Of a DNA stretch of 64,000 bases, positions 34,272 to 45,256 are shown piece by piece. The stretch covers positions 60,364,410-60,428,409 of the forward strand of contig NC_089495.1 of the NCBI RefSeq assembly GCF_036850765.1. Direction: 5' to 3'. The DNA is from Saccopteryx bilineata. Its lineage: Eukaryota > Chordata > Mammalia > Chiroptera > Emballonuridae. How positions within the stretch are numbered: position 1 is the stretch's first letter; each line of letters starts with the position of its first letter. The notes under the pieces were generated by a model. That model worked only from the letters and a program-made list of their open reading frames with translations. It was not told the origin of the DNA and made no database searches. Made by a program: the position numbers and the translations under genes.

Positions 34272-36523
34272 CACAACTGGTTTCCTTTGTCCAATTTCGA
34301 TTTCTTGTTTTCTTTTTCAACTGTCAATGTTTCTTTTTAGGTTAACTTGTTATTTTCAGATGAAAGAGTAAGTACCATTTACATTCACCAAGATCTGTAG
34401 ACATCCGTTGTATTTTATTCTCAACCATTTTGTTGAGTGTATTAAGCTCTCATCTGTTTAGAAATTTAGGTTAAAATTGCCATCAAAATTATGGAATTAA
34501 AAGGAATAGTTCTTTCATTCAGGCAGCCATCCAGCTGTTCTGTCATAAACCTGTTTGATTATTTATTTAATTAATCTGCATGTTTATTGACCATCTCTTA
34601 TGTACCCATTACAGTTCAGGTGCTAGAAATCTTTACACCTTAAGGAAAACATGATTTGCATTTTGTTTGTGGAACACAAACTTCTAATTTTTGTTGCTTA
34701 AAAGAAATTTCCAATGTTTTTTTCTCCAAACATTTTATTTCATTTCCAATCCATCATGAAGTCAATCTTTAATTAGAACCTGAATTACTCTTCATTGTAA
34801 TTCTTACTTTCTGTGCTGTAATGTCTCATTGTGATAAAAAAAATGTAAATTACAGATCTACAGAAATCATATTGCCAATTAGTATTCTTAAAAGAAAAAT
34901 TATGAAGTGGATAATAGGGGACTGAAATATCCAAAATAATTTAATATTATTTTTCTAGTAGAATTATTCATATTATTTTTATTTTTTATGTAAAAAATGA
35001 AGTTAAATAAACTTTACTTTTTTTAAAAAATGGTTATTTAGCTTAGTTTTGGCAGTGGCATTGAATTAGTATACCTTTGTTGTAACTCAGGGAAACAATT
35101 TGAAAATTGACTGCTTTTCCAGAGATTTTTGTAATGAAGACCAAAAATGAGAATTCCAGTAACTGGGATCAATGCATAGGGAAGACAATAATGAACACAT
35201 TGATAGACTAATCAAATTAAAAATAAGGATTTTAGGTTTTAATTTTTTTTTACTTTCTCAAAGATTGATTAATACTGAGTACTAAATAAAAATATCAATA
35301 AATACAATGCACAAATATCATGAAATACTACACGTTTAAAGACAAATAGGAAATAACAATTTACATTCTAAGTAGAAAATGAATTTCTAGTAATGTTTGG
35401 CAAAAAAACATTACAGACAAGAAAAGTAATGATTTTCATGAGAACTGGATAAGAAGACAAAATTCAAACAAATTCAGGTTCTTTGCATTGTACAAAGAAG
35501 GCAGACCTTGGCCAAGACTGTCAAGTGCTTGCCGTTGACATCAGTTTCTCAGGTACATAGCCCCACTAAGCATTTTTCCTAGATCTATGAGTACCTGCCC
35601 TCAGATAAAAATTGTGAAAACATGATTTTTAAGTAATTAATAAACAGTAATTTCAAGATATACAATATTGGCTTCTCAATTTTCATTCAGATTTTGTTAA
35701 TATAGCATCAACTTAGAAAAATTGTCAGCATTGGGTCTCTACCTCATTTAAAAGTGTGGACTACAAGTGTTTGAGACATAATGAATCAAAGCAATAAGGG
35801 TGATTGATAGAAGTACATGTGGTGGCATACCCATATTATGCATGAAAACAGTTTTATTTAGTTTTGAATTTCATCTACTTAAGATTAAACTAAAAATAGA
35901 GATAAGAATCTTACACATAGTTATGACATTTATTGTGGATATGTGTGGTTTTTTTAAGTTTATGAGGAATTTTTAAATCTTTTTTATATGAGCACAAGCT
36001 CATAGCCATGCTTCAGAAGTATGAAATATTTCTTTAACAGTATAAAAGTCCATGATGAATGAGTGTTTAGATAATCTTTCTCTACAGTATTATTTTGGAG
36101 GAGAAAATATATGGATCATGAAACCTGCTGAGAAGCTTGTGTTGTGCTGAATGTATTACAGTATATTTAGTGCACTATGGCTTTAGTGTCATTAACGGTA
36201 CTAGAGATTGTATGATTTAGAGTATCTTCTTAAGTCCTTAACTTATTACCAGGCAGTGCCTCAGACCACAGGGAGATAAAAAATCCCCTTTTTGTGATAC
36301 TTTCAAAGGTCACTAAGAACTATCATAGTTTAGAAAATGCATTACAGAGTTCCAGATACTTAAACTGAAAATGATAAGAAAGGAAATCAAAGAAAGCAAA
36401 TAAAATTTTTGAATGCCTTTGGCTGACCTTTCATAATGCACACAATACAACAAAATACTATCAGGTAAACACGGAAAATAAGAAGTAATAAATAAAAGGA
36501 AAAAAATGAGATAAAATGGAAAT
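34272..36523. other. Long AT-rich spacer with a small L2 scrap
   Basis: At about 34,577-34,650 'TGTTTATTGACCATCTCTTA' and 'AGGTGCTAGAAATCTTTACA' resemble a reversed L2 end. The rest is unassigned. A 124-codon minus-strand frame at 36,313-36,687 begins inside the next SINE and is an artefact. Confidence 0.45.
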
Positions 36524-36905
36524 GCCCTGGCCAGTTGGCTCAGTGGTAGGGCGTCGGCCTGGCGTGCAGGAATCCCAGGTTCCATTCCCCGCCAGGGCAC
36601 GCAGGAGAAGAGCCCATCTGCTTCTCCACCCCTCCCCCTCTCCTTCCTCTCTGTCTCTCTCTTCCCCTCCCGCAGCCAAGGCTCCACTGGAGCAAAGTTT
36701 GCCCGGGCTCTGAGGATGGCTTTGTGGCCTCTGCCTCAGGCGCTAGAATGACTCTGATTGCGGCAGAGCGACGCCCCAAGATGGGCAGAGCATCGCTCTC
36801 TGGTGGGCATGCCGGGTGGATCCCGGTTGGGCGCATGCGGGAGTCTGTCTGACTGCCTCCCTGTTTCCAGGTTCGGAAAAATACAAAAAAATAAAAATAC
36901 AAAAT
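36524..36905 (+). mobile_element. Family A SINE
   Basis: The head GCCCTGGCCAGTTGGCTCAG, B-box-like GGTTCCATTCC and full body are present, closing with 'TTCGGAAAAATACAAAAAAA'. It carries single-module architecture. The A-rich right flank hides any target duplication. Frames up to 120 codons on both strands come from the SINE body. Confidence 0.88.
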
Positions 36906-37039
36906 TAAAAAATATGTCTATTAATAAAATGCATGCCAATAAGACCAACCAAATATACTGATTAAAATTATAATGTTTTGATTCTAATACTTTCAAAATA
37001 AAAGCAAAAATGTTAGCATAGATAGTTATGATTTACCAT

Positions 37040-37570
37040 GTTCATTACTTTTCTATTTCTGATATAACACTTGACCTCAAACGTAATGGTTTAAAAAATA
37101 ATACAAAGCTATTGTCTTAGAGTTATAGGGATCAAAAGTGCAAAAATGGGCTCTAGTCTAAAATCAAAGATTGACTGGGCTGTATTACTCTTGGAGGCTC
37201 TAAGGAAGAATCTGTTCCCTTGCAACTTGCAGTTTCCAGAGCTGTAGTCATTTCTTTCTTAGTCTTTTTTTTTTTTTTTTTTGGATCTTCAAAGCCAGCA
37301 GTAGAGACTCTACAAGTCTTTCTGTGTCCCTTTGTTTGTGTGGTTAGGACTCTTTCTCCTTTTTTGTGGTTAAGTTTCTCTCTATCTCTTATAAGGACAC
37401 ATCTGATTATATTTAGGGCTCACTAGGATAATACAGGATCTTTCCATCTCAAAATTTTTAACCACAGCTTCAAAATCCCCTCTGATTTATCAGGTATTAT
37501 ATTATACAGGCTTGAGAAATTAGATTTAGACATCTTTGGAAAAGATTATTCAAACTACCACAATTCCAAA
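37040..37570 (-). mobile_element. Possible MaLR-like LTR relic
   Basis: Order of phrases: 'ATTGTCTTAGAGTTATAGGG', 'AAATCAAAGATTGACTGGGC', 'CTTGGAGGCTCTAAGGAAGA', 'CTTCAAAGCCAGCAGTAGAG', 'CTCTTATAAGGACACATCTG' and 'TTAGACATCTTTGGAAAAGA'. This matches a common mammalian LTR-type repeat read backward. A T-run at 37,266-37,282 interrupts it. The exact family is uncertain. Confidence 0.5.
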
Positions 37571-37754
37571 ACAAAATCACTTACTTGAGAGAAAAGAGGA
37601 AATTACAGTATTGAAACTAAGAAGAACATTTGTGTCATTCCACATAAAAAGACATAATAAAAAATATAATGATCTCTGACTTGGAAATCATCCAAATAGT
37701 GAAATCACAATGGTATCATTGAATTCTTTCTTCAAATTCACCTTACAGTACAAT
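37571..37754. other. Spacer, nothing recognised
   Basis: Short unassigned interval before the hAT element. Confidence 0.4.
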
Positions 37755-37762
37755 TACTAGAG

Positions 37763-38056
37763 CAGTGGCCCCAACCTTTTTGGGCCACGGACCGGTTTAA
37801 TGTCAGAAAATATTTTCACAGACCGGCCTTTAGGGTGGGATGCATAAATGTATCACGTGATCGAGACAAGCGTCAAAAGTGAGTCTGAGACGGATGTAAC
37901 AGATGGAATCTGGCCATTTTTAAAAAATGAAACATCATTCAGATTTAAATATAAATAAAACAGAAATAATGTAAGTTATTTATTCTTCTCTGTGGACTGG
38001 TACCAAATGGCCTATGGACTGGTACCAGTCCGCGACCCGGGGATTGAGGACCACTA
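37763..38056. mobile_element. hAT-superfamily MITE
   Basis: A 294-bp element bounded by perfect 8-bp duplications TACTAGAG (37,755-37,762 and 38,057-38,064), the length typical of hAT insertion. The left end CAGTGGCCCCAACC and the inverted right end (TAGTGGTCCTCAATCC) are imperfect terminal repeats. A perfect 16-bp palindrome, GGACTGGTACCAGTCC, lies at 38,016-38,031. There is no coding capacity, so a transposase would have had to act in trans. The intact duplication and the remaining CpGs suggest it is not very old. Confidence 0.88.
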
Positions 38057-38064
38057 TACTAGAG

Positions 38065-39227
38065 AATATCTTAGAACATTATAAGTTTTTAAACAATCAT
38101 CCTAAAAGTTACAATCTTAATACATAATTTTTTCTAGTTTGGCTTAATTCAGACATAAAATTTGCTGGTATGAACTCTTAAAAATCAAAATAACCAGTCT
38201 ACTACAATAGAGAAGATCTAAAGTTGTGTTATTAAAGATCAATAATGTGTTATTAAAATGAGCTGTGAAAAAGGATGGATCTAAGAATTAGACAAGAGGC
38301 GAGCAAGTCAATTTTGAAGTTAAAATTTTAAACACTATTGAGATGGTAGATTTCATTGAAAACGTGGTTTGAACAAAATAAGTTTAGATGTGTTGAAATT
38401 AATAGGAGAAAGAGTATTTCAGGGAAAAACCAAGGCCAATAACTCACCAGGTGTACTTGAGAAATAGTAAGGAAGCCAGTTTTTCTGGAGTTGAATGAGT
38501 AAGATCATAAGTAATGGGTTAAGTTAAAAAATAAGTTTTAAGATATGCATATATCCTTTTCATTTTCCCTTTGAATCATATTATTCTTGCACCTGGAAGC
38601 CTTTCAGTTTTAAGTACCATTTCTCTGCTTCTCAGCTTAGTTACTTTAAGTTTCTAGAGGAAAACACTTGTGTTCTAAACATTTTTGTATCCTCAGCAGG
38701 TAGTGTAGCACCAGATAAAAAACAGATCTTCAAAAAATAACAGCGAATGAATGAATAGGTAAAAATATAAAAAATTATCACTATAAACTTGAATCAAGGT
38801 ATAAGATTTTTCAATTTGCTTTTCACCAACAATTTAGTGTGAATAGCCATTTTCTTTCTACATTCTAAATTTAAGCAGAGCCCATCAAATTATTCTTATA
38901 TTCACTGGAATAAAATTTATATAAATTTGAGATTACTTAAATATGTTTAATTTATTAGAACAGTTCTGAAAAACAAAGTACAACTTGTTCTATATGTAAG
39001 GGTTGATAATTATATTTTTACATCAACATATTTTCTGCCATCATTCATCAGATTAAAAGTCAAATCCAGTAATTCATAGGAAAATGTGATCCCTTTTTGA
39101 AGCTTATTTCTTTTGAAGTGTTATAGATAAAATAACATTGCCAAGTGCCAATTCCATAATATATGTATTCAATAAATTTGTTCTTTTTATAAAATATTTT
39201 ATATAAAAATAACATTAGTTTTCTCTA
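38065..39227. other. Spacer with a small L2 scrap
   Basis: About 38,650-38,755 (TTTTTGTATCCTCAGCAGGT, then GTGTAGCACCAGATAAAAAA and a GAATGAATGAAT tail) resembles a sense L2 3' end. The rest is unassigned. Confidence 0.5.
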
Positions 39228-39312
39228 TGATATATTTATTATATATATATGTATATAGCATTATATATGTATGTGTGGGTATATATATATAAAATATGTA
39301 TACATGTATATA
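39228..39312. repeat. (TA)n-rich low-complexity tract
   Basis: Alternating AT/GT dinucleotides, e.g. TATATATATATGTATATAGC and GGGTATATATATATAAAATA. It is prone to slippage and cruciform formation. Confidence 0.9.
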
Positions 39313-40636
39313 AAACATTGAAGAAATCCTGAACGTTGATTTCAACTTCTAGCTAAAGTAACTTTCTACTAATAAATGAAGCAGTAAAATATTTTATCTG
39401 ACAATGCTAGCTAGAATTAACTTTCTCTGGTGTTTCTGCAAACTGCTCCAAAGCTGAAATTACATTAAAAAATACACACACATTTCAATGCATTTTAGGC
39501 AGCATTGTTTAACAGAAAGAACAAGCAATTTACACTCATTAGGAGTGGTGACCAGTGTTTGCTGAGCTACTAATTTCAACTTGAATTTGGGGAAGTTATT
39601 TAATATGGTTGTGCCTTTGTTGCTTCAATAAAAGATGACAATTATGATAATCAGTATGTTAGCAAGTTTTATATACTAAGATGGCAAAATATTTATGTAA
39701 CAGGTTTTAAACTTACATTAATAAATTTTCTAACTGCACTTCTATAAATAGATGAATTTCAAAACTACTTACATGAACTATATCATATTATATATTTAGT
39801 AATTCATTTTCTGCATTATTGCTTTAAAGAGTTAAGTACTTATTGGTAATCCACCAATTATTAAAAAATTATTACATATTTTGTTATATTTTAATAATTC
39901 TTATATTGCCTACAATTGAATGATGATGCATTAATTAGATATGTAATAGTGAAAACCACAAACACATATAACAAATTTTTAATATACTTGAAGGTTATTG
40001 CACTTTAACAAATAAGTTAAAAATATAGAGCTAACAGAAATTAAAGCAAAGAAGCACTTCTGGTTTCATGTAACACATTCATTCTACGGATCATTTGCTT
40101 GATGAATTTATTCTTGGATTGGAGATGAGGGACCTAGTAGGGCATTTGTTAGATAGAAGATTCTGGGCAATAATGTTTGACCGTCTAAACAGTAAATATA
40201 TTGAGTTATATTGTGTGAGAGTTCATGTGTTGAGACAAACATTCATAGAAGTCAGGCAGGATATTATGAAAAATTTCATGATAGAGTATTTTTTAATAGA
40301 ACAATAATTTTGATCAATGATCTTGTGTTATTTTTTCAGCCTTGCCTTTTATTTCTGCTATTAATGATTAGTCACAATAATTTTACATATAATCTTGTCT
40401 GTGGATAATATAAATACAACTTTTTAATAATGTTTCAAAATGGTAATTTCAGAAAATAACATATAAAATACTCAGAAAACATTATCACTGCACAATATTG
40501 CTAAAAATTTTCTGTGTGCTGAGCACGCACATAGATTAAAAAAACCAAAACCAAGGAATCCATAAACAGTGTTAACAATAACATTTCACGTGCATTTGGT
40601 TGTTTAGCAAATGACCACTTCTTCCATTTCACTTAC
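39313..40636. other. AT-rich spacer with a MIR scrap
   Basis: About 39,520-39,660 ('TTGAATTTGGGGAAGTTATT', 'GTGCCTTTGTTGCTTCAATA') resembles a diverged sense MIR. Frames of 65 and 70 codons near 40,100-40,400 overlap each other and have no support. No other element was named. Confidence 0.45.
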
Positions 40637-41390
40637 ATTTTAAATCCTTTTTTTTTATTTTAGAAAATTAAATTTAGCAAGGTGACATTGATCAACATAA
40701 TTACATTGATTTCAGGTAAACATCTCCACATTATTTGAACACATCACCCAAAGTCAAATTATTTTTGGTCACCTTATATTTGTTCCTTTTTAAATTCTTC
40801 CTCCAACCCCCTCACCCCTTTCACTCCCTCACATCCGGTTCCCCCTGGTAATTACTACTCTCTTATCTATGTCCATAATTCTCAATTTTGTATCCCACCT
40901 ATTTGTGAAATATTCATACAGTTTTTAGCTTTTTCTGATTTACTTATTTCACTCAGTATAATGTTCTCAAGGTCTATCCATGTTGTCATAAGTGATATTA
41001 TGTCATCATTTCTTATGGCTGAGTAGTATTCCATTATATATATGTACCATACTTCTTTATCCAATCCTCTATGGAGGAGCATTTTGGTTGTTTCTATGTC
41101 TTGCCCACTGTAAACAGTACTGCAATGAACAAGGGGATGCATGTCTAGGTAGTCATGTTTTGGGTATATATACTCAGTAGAGGGATCGCTGGGTCATATG
41201 GTAGTTCTATTCTTAATTTTTTTAGGAAACACCATACTTTTATTCATGATGGATATACTAATATACATTCCCAAAAGCAGTGAATGAGAGTTCATTTTCC
41301 TCCATAGTCTCTCCAACACTTGTTATTACCTGTCTTGTTAATAATAGACAATCTAACAGGTGATATCTCATTATAGTTTTGATTTGTATT

Positions 41391-41724
41391 TATTTAATTT
41401 TTTGTGTGTGTGTGTCACAGAGACAGAGAGAAACAGAGAGAGGAACAATAGGGACAGACAGACAGGAAGGGGGATAGATGAGAAGTATTAATTCTTTGTT
41501 GTAGCACCTTCGTTGTTCATTGATTGCTTTCTCATTATGTGTTGACCAGGGTGACCAGCAGACTGAGGTACCCCTTGCTCAAGCCAGTGACTTTGGGCTC
41601 ATGCTGATGAGCTTTCCTCAAACCAAATGAGCCCATGCTCAAGTTGGCTACCTCGCGGTTTCAAACTTGGATTCTCCATGTCCCAGTTTGATGCTCTAAC
41701 CACTGCTCCACTGCCTGGTCATGC
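41391..41724 (-). mobile_element. Family B SINE in the L1
   Basis: Begins TATTTAATTTTTTGTGTGTG, contains the reversed body (CCCTTGCTCAAGCCAGTGAC) and ends CACTGCCTGGTCATG. The surrounding L1 text resumes at CAATTTGCATTCTTGAATAG; GATTTGTATT before and AATTTGCATT after form an aged target duplication. Confidence 0.86.
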
Positions 41725-41838
41725 AATTTGCATTCTTGAATAGTTAGTGAAGATGAGCATTTTTAAATATATCAGTTGACATTTTGTATTTTTCCTTGAG
41801 AGAAGGGTCTCTTCAAGTTCTCCCCCCCCCCCATTTTT

Positions 41839-42396
41839 TTTTAAAGAATTTATTCATTTTGGACAGGGGAGGAGAAAGAGAGAGGGAGAGAGAAAGGTGG
41901 GAGGAGCAGGAAACATCAACACCCATACATGCCTTGATGAGGCAAGCCCAGGGTTTTTTTGTTTGTTTGTTTGTTTGTTTTTTGTATTTTTCTGAAGCTG
42001 GAAATGGGGAGACAGTCAGACAGACTCCCGCATGCGCCCGACCGGGATCCACCCGGCACACCCACCAGGGGGTGATGCTCTGTAGTGACCAGAGCCACTC
42101 TAGCGCCTGGGGCAGAGGCCAAGGAGCCATCCCCAGGGCCCAGGCCATCTTTTGCTCCAATGGAGCCTTGGCTGCGGGAGGGGAAGAGAGAGACAGAAAG
42201 GAAGGAGAGGGGGAGGGGTAGAGAAGCAGATGGGCGCCTCTCCTGTGTGCCCTGGCCGGGAATCGAACCCGGGACTCCTGCACACCAGGCCGACACTCTA
42301 CCACTGAGCCAACTGGCCAGGGCCAAGCCCAGGGTTTTTAACCAGCCACCAGTGTTGCAGATTAACATTTTATCCACTCTACCACCACAGGTCAGG
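41839..42396 (-). mobile_element. Family C SINE, split by a family A SINE
   Basis: The left part is 41,839-41,958 (TTTATTCATTTTGGACAGGG, AGCAGGAAACATCAACACCC, GAGGCAAGCCCAGGG). The right part is 42,325-42,396 (ACCAGCCACCAGTG, then CACCACAGGTCAGG). The two halves join in register when the nested SINE is removed. CATTTT flanks the whole. Confidence 0.86.
41959..42324 (-). mobile_element. Family A SINE nested in family C SINE
   Basis: The 15-bp AAGCCCAGGGTTTTT at 41,944-41,958 and 42,325-42,339 is a perfect target duplication. The tail shows a (TTTG)n expansion (about 41,958-41,980). The body is shorter than in other copies: the segment between GGTGATGCTCTG and TGACCAGAGCC lacks the usual GCCC-rich stretch. 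Frames of 107-163 codons are artefacts. Confidence 0.93.
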
Positions 42397-42544
42397 CATT
42401 TTAATTGAATTGTTTACTTGTTTGTTGCTGAGCTTTGTGGGTTCTGTATATAGTTTGGATATTAACCTTTTATTGAAGCTGTTGTTTACAAATATCATCT
42501 CCCATTTTGTTGGCTATTTGTTTTGTTGTCAGTGTCTTTTTTTT

Positions 42545-42748
42545 AATTTTTAATTTTTATTTTATTTATTCATTTTAGAGAGGAGAGAGAGAGACAGAGA
42601 GAGACAGAGATGAGAGAGAGACAGTGGGGAGGAGCTGGAAGCATCAACTCCCATATGTGCCTTGACCAGGCAAGCCCAGGGTTTCGAACCGGCGACCTCA
42701 GCATTTCCAGGTCAGACGCTTTATCCACTGCGCCACCACAGGTCAGGC
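42545..42748 (-). mobile_element. Family C SINE in the L1 (later of two neighbours)
   Basis: Complete, with 'GGAAGCATCAACTCCCATAT', 'CGAACCGGCGACCTCAGC' and head CACCACAGGTCAGGC. CAGTGTCTTTTTTTT lies on both sides (42,530-42,544 and from 42,749). That sequence is itself half of the older neighbour's target duplication plus its T-run, so this copy landed at the neighbour's tail. Confidence 0.9.
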
Positions 42749-42764
42749 CAGTGTCTTTTTTTTT

Positions 42765-42941
42765 TTTTTTTAAGATTTTATTTATTCATTATAGATAGGG
42801 GAGAGAGAGAGAGAGAAGGGGGAAGGAGCAGGAAGCATCAACTCCCATATTTGCCTTGACCAGGCAAGCGCAGGGTTTTGAACTGGCAACCTCAGTGTTC
42901 ATATGTTGAAGCTTTATCCACTGCGCCACCACAGGTCAGGC
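42765..42941 (-). mobile_element. Family C SINE in the L1 (earlier of two neighbours)
   Basis: Begins in a T-run before AAGATTTTATTTATTCATTA and ends at CACCACAGGTCAGGC. Its target duplication TGTTGTCAGTGTCTTTT is at 42,942-42,958 and, beyond the younger SINE, at 42,524-42,540 (perfect, 17 bp). L1 ORF2 text continues at GCTGTGCAGAAGC. Confidence 0.9.
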
Positions 42942-44939
42942 TGTTGTCAGTGTCTTTTGCTGTGCAGAAGCTTTTTAGTTTGATATGTTCCCATTTATTT
43001 ATTTTTGCCTTTACTTCCCTTGTCTTTGGGGTCAAATTCATAAATTGTTCTCCACGGCCAAGGTCCATGAGTTTAGTACCTATGTTTTCTTCTAGGTAAA
43101 TTATGTAAGTTACTGTTTCAGATCTTATATTTAGGTCTTTGATCCATTTTGAATTAATTTTTGTGCAGGGGGACAAACTATAGTCAAGTTTCATTCTTTT
43201 GCATGTAGCTTTCCAATTTTCCTAGCACCATTTATTGAAGAGGCTTTTTTTTTCTTCATTGTGTGTTTTTGGCTCCTGTGTCAAAGATGATTTACCCATA
43301 TATATGTGGCTTTACTCCTGGGCTCTCGATTCTGTTCCATTGGTCTGTGTCTCTATTTTTCTGCCATACTGTTCTGCCTTGATTATAATGATTCTATAGT
43401 ATAATTTGAAGTCAGCTATTGTAATGCCTCTGTTTTCATTCTTTTTTTCTCAGTATTGCTTTGGGTATACATAGTTTTTTTATAGTTCCATACAAATTTG
43501 GTGATGTTTTGTTCCATTACTTTAAAAAATGACATTGGGATTTTGATAGGAATTGCATTAAATTTGTATATCTCTTTGGTTAATATAGCCTTTTGAACTA
43601 TGTTTATTTTTCCTATCCAAGAACATGGAATATTTTTTTCATTTCATTGTGTCTTTTTCAATTTCCTTTAAAAATGCTTTGTAGTTTTCAGTATATAGAT
43701 CCTTATTGTTCTTTCTTAAGTTTATTTCTAGGTATTTTTGTTTGTGCTGTTGCAACGGTAAAAGAGATTATTTTTTTAGTTTATTTTCTGAATTTTATTG
43801 TTAGAGTATATGAAAGCAATAGACTTCTGTGTATTGATTTTGTATCCTGCTACCTTACTGTATTGGCTTATTATTTCTAGTAGTCTTTCTTTGGAGTCGT
43901 TGTGGTTTTCTATGTACAGGATTATGTCTTCTGAAAAAGTGAAACCTTTCTTTTTTTTCTGATATGAATGCTTTTTATTTTTTTCTTTTGTCTGATTACT
44001 CTGGCTAAAACTTCTAGCACTACATTGAATAGGAGGAGAAAGAGTGGGCAACCGTGTCTTGTGCCTGATTTTAGAAGAAAAGCTTTCAGTTTTCCACCAT
44101 TTAGTATGGTATTAGCTGGTGGTTTGTCATATATGATCTTTATTATGTTGAGGTATTTTCCTTCTATATCCATTTTATTGAGCATTATAAACATAAAATG
44201 ATGTTGTATTTTACCAAATGCCTTCTCTGCATCAATTGATAGGATCATATGATTTTTGTTCTTTATTTTGTTGATATGGTGTATTACATTGATGGATTTC
44301 CATATGTTGACATATCATTGTGCTCCTGGAATGAATCTACTTGATTGTGATGCATTATTTTTTTAATGTGTTGTTGTATTCAATTTGGTAGTATTTTGTT
44401 TAGGATTCTTGCACCTGTATTCATTAGAGATTTTGGTCTGTAGATTTCTTTTTTTGTGTTGTACTGCCAGGTGTGGATATTAGAGTTATGGTGGCCTCAT
44501 AAAATTTGTTTGGAAGTATTGCTTCTTCTTCAAATTTTTGGAATCCCTTGAGAAGAATAGGAGCCAAGTCTTCTGTGAATGTTTGGTAAAATTCACTAGT
44601 GTAGCCGTCTAGTTCTGGACTTTAATTTTAGGGGAAGTTTTTGATAATTGTTTTTATTTTGTCCCTGCTTATGGGTCTATTTAGGCTTTCCACTGCTTCC
44701 TAACTAAGTCTAAGAAGATTGTATAATTGTAGGAATTTATCAGTTTCTTCTAGATTGTTGAAATTGGTGGCCTATAGTTTTTCATAATATTTTACAATGA
44801 TTCTTTGTATATCTGTGATATCTGTGATACTTTCTCCTCTTTCATTTTGGATTTTGTGTCTATGATTCCTTTCTCTTTTTCTCTTAATGAATCTAGTCAG
44901 GGATTTGTCAATTTTATTGATTTTTTCAAAGAACCAGCT

Positions 44940-45256
44940 TGTGGACAAGTCCTGCCAGGGGTGAGGATAACGGAGACGCAAAGACCCGTCTCCAGGCACC
45001 AGGTTCAGTGACGCAGATCCACTTTATTCAGAAAGTAAGCAAGCTTATATAGATGGGTTCAGCCAATAGGATGTTACAGTGTGTCCTTCATAGCCAATGG
45101 CTGAAAAGATTAGGGAGCTGTGTGGTTGGCTCTAAATCACTTATTGCTGGCGAGCTTCCTTCCTGAGTATGCCCAGGAGGCTTCTAGGAGCTGAAGTATT
45201 CTCACAGCATTGCATCAGCCACAGCTGCTAGGAATGCGCTCTGCACTCCACCCACA
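44940..45256 (-). mobile_element. Solo LTR of a class II (betaretrovirus-like) endogenous retrovirus
   Basis: The 317-bp element starts TGTGG, ends CCACA (TG...CA) and is flanked by perfect 6-bp duplications CCAGCT (44,934-44,939 and 45,257-45,262), the length typical of ERVK-type integration. On the minus strand a TATATAAG box (45,044-45,051) is followed closely by AATAAA (45,023-45,028). The signal therefore lies at or before the expected start site, as in betaretroviral LTRs with very short R regions. Recombination between two LTRs has removed all internal genes. It splits L1 ORF2. Confidence 0.88.
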
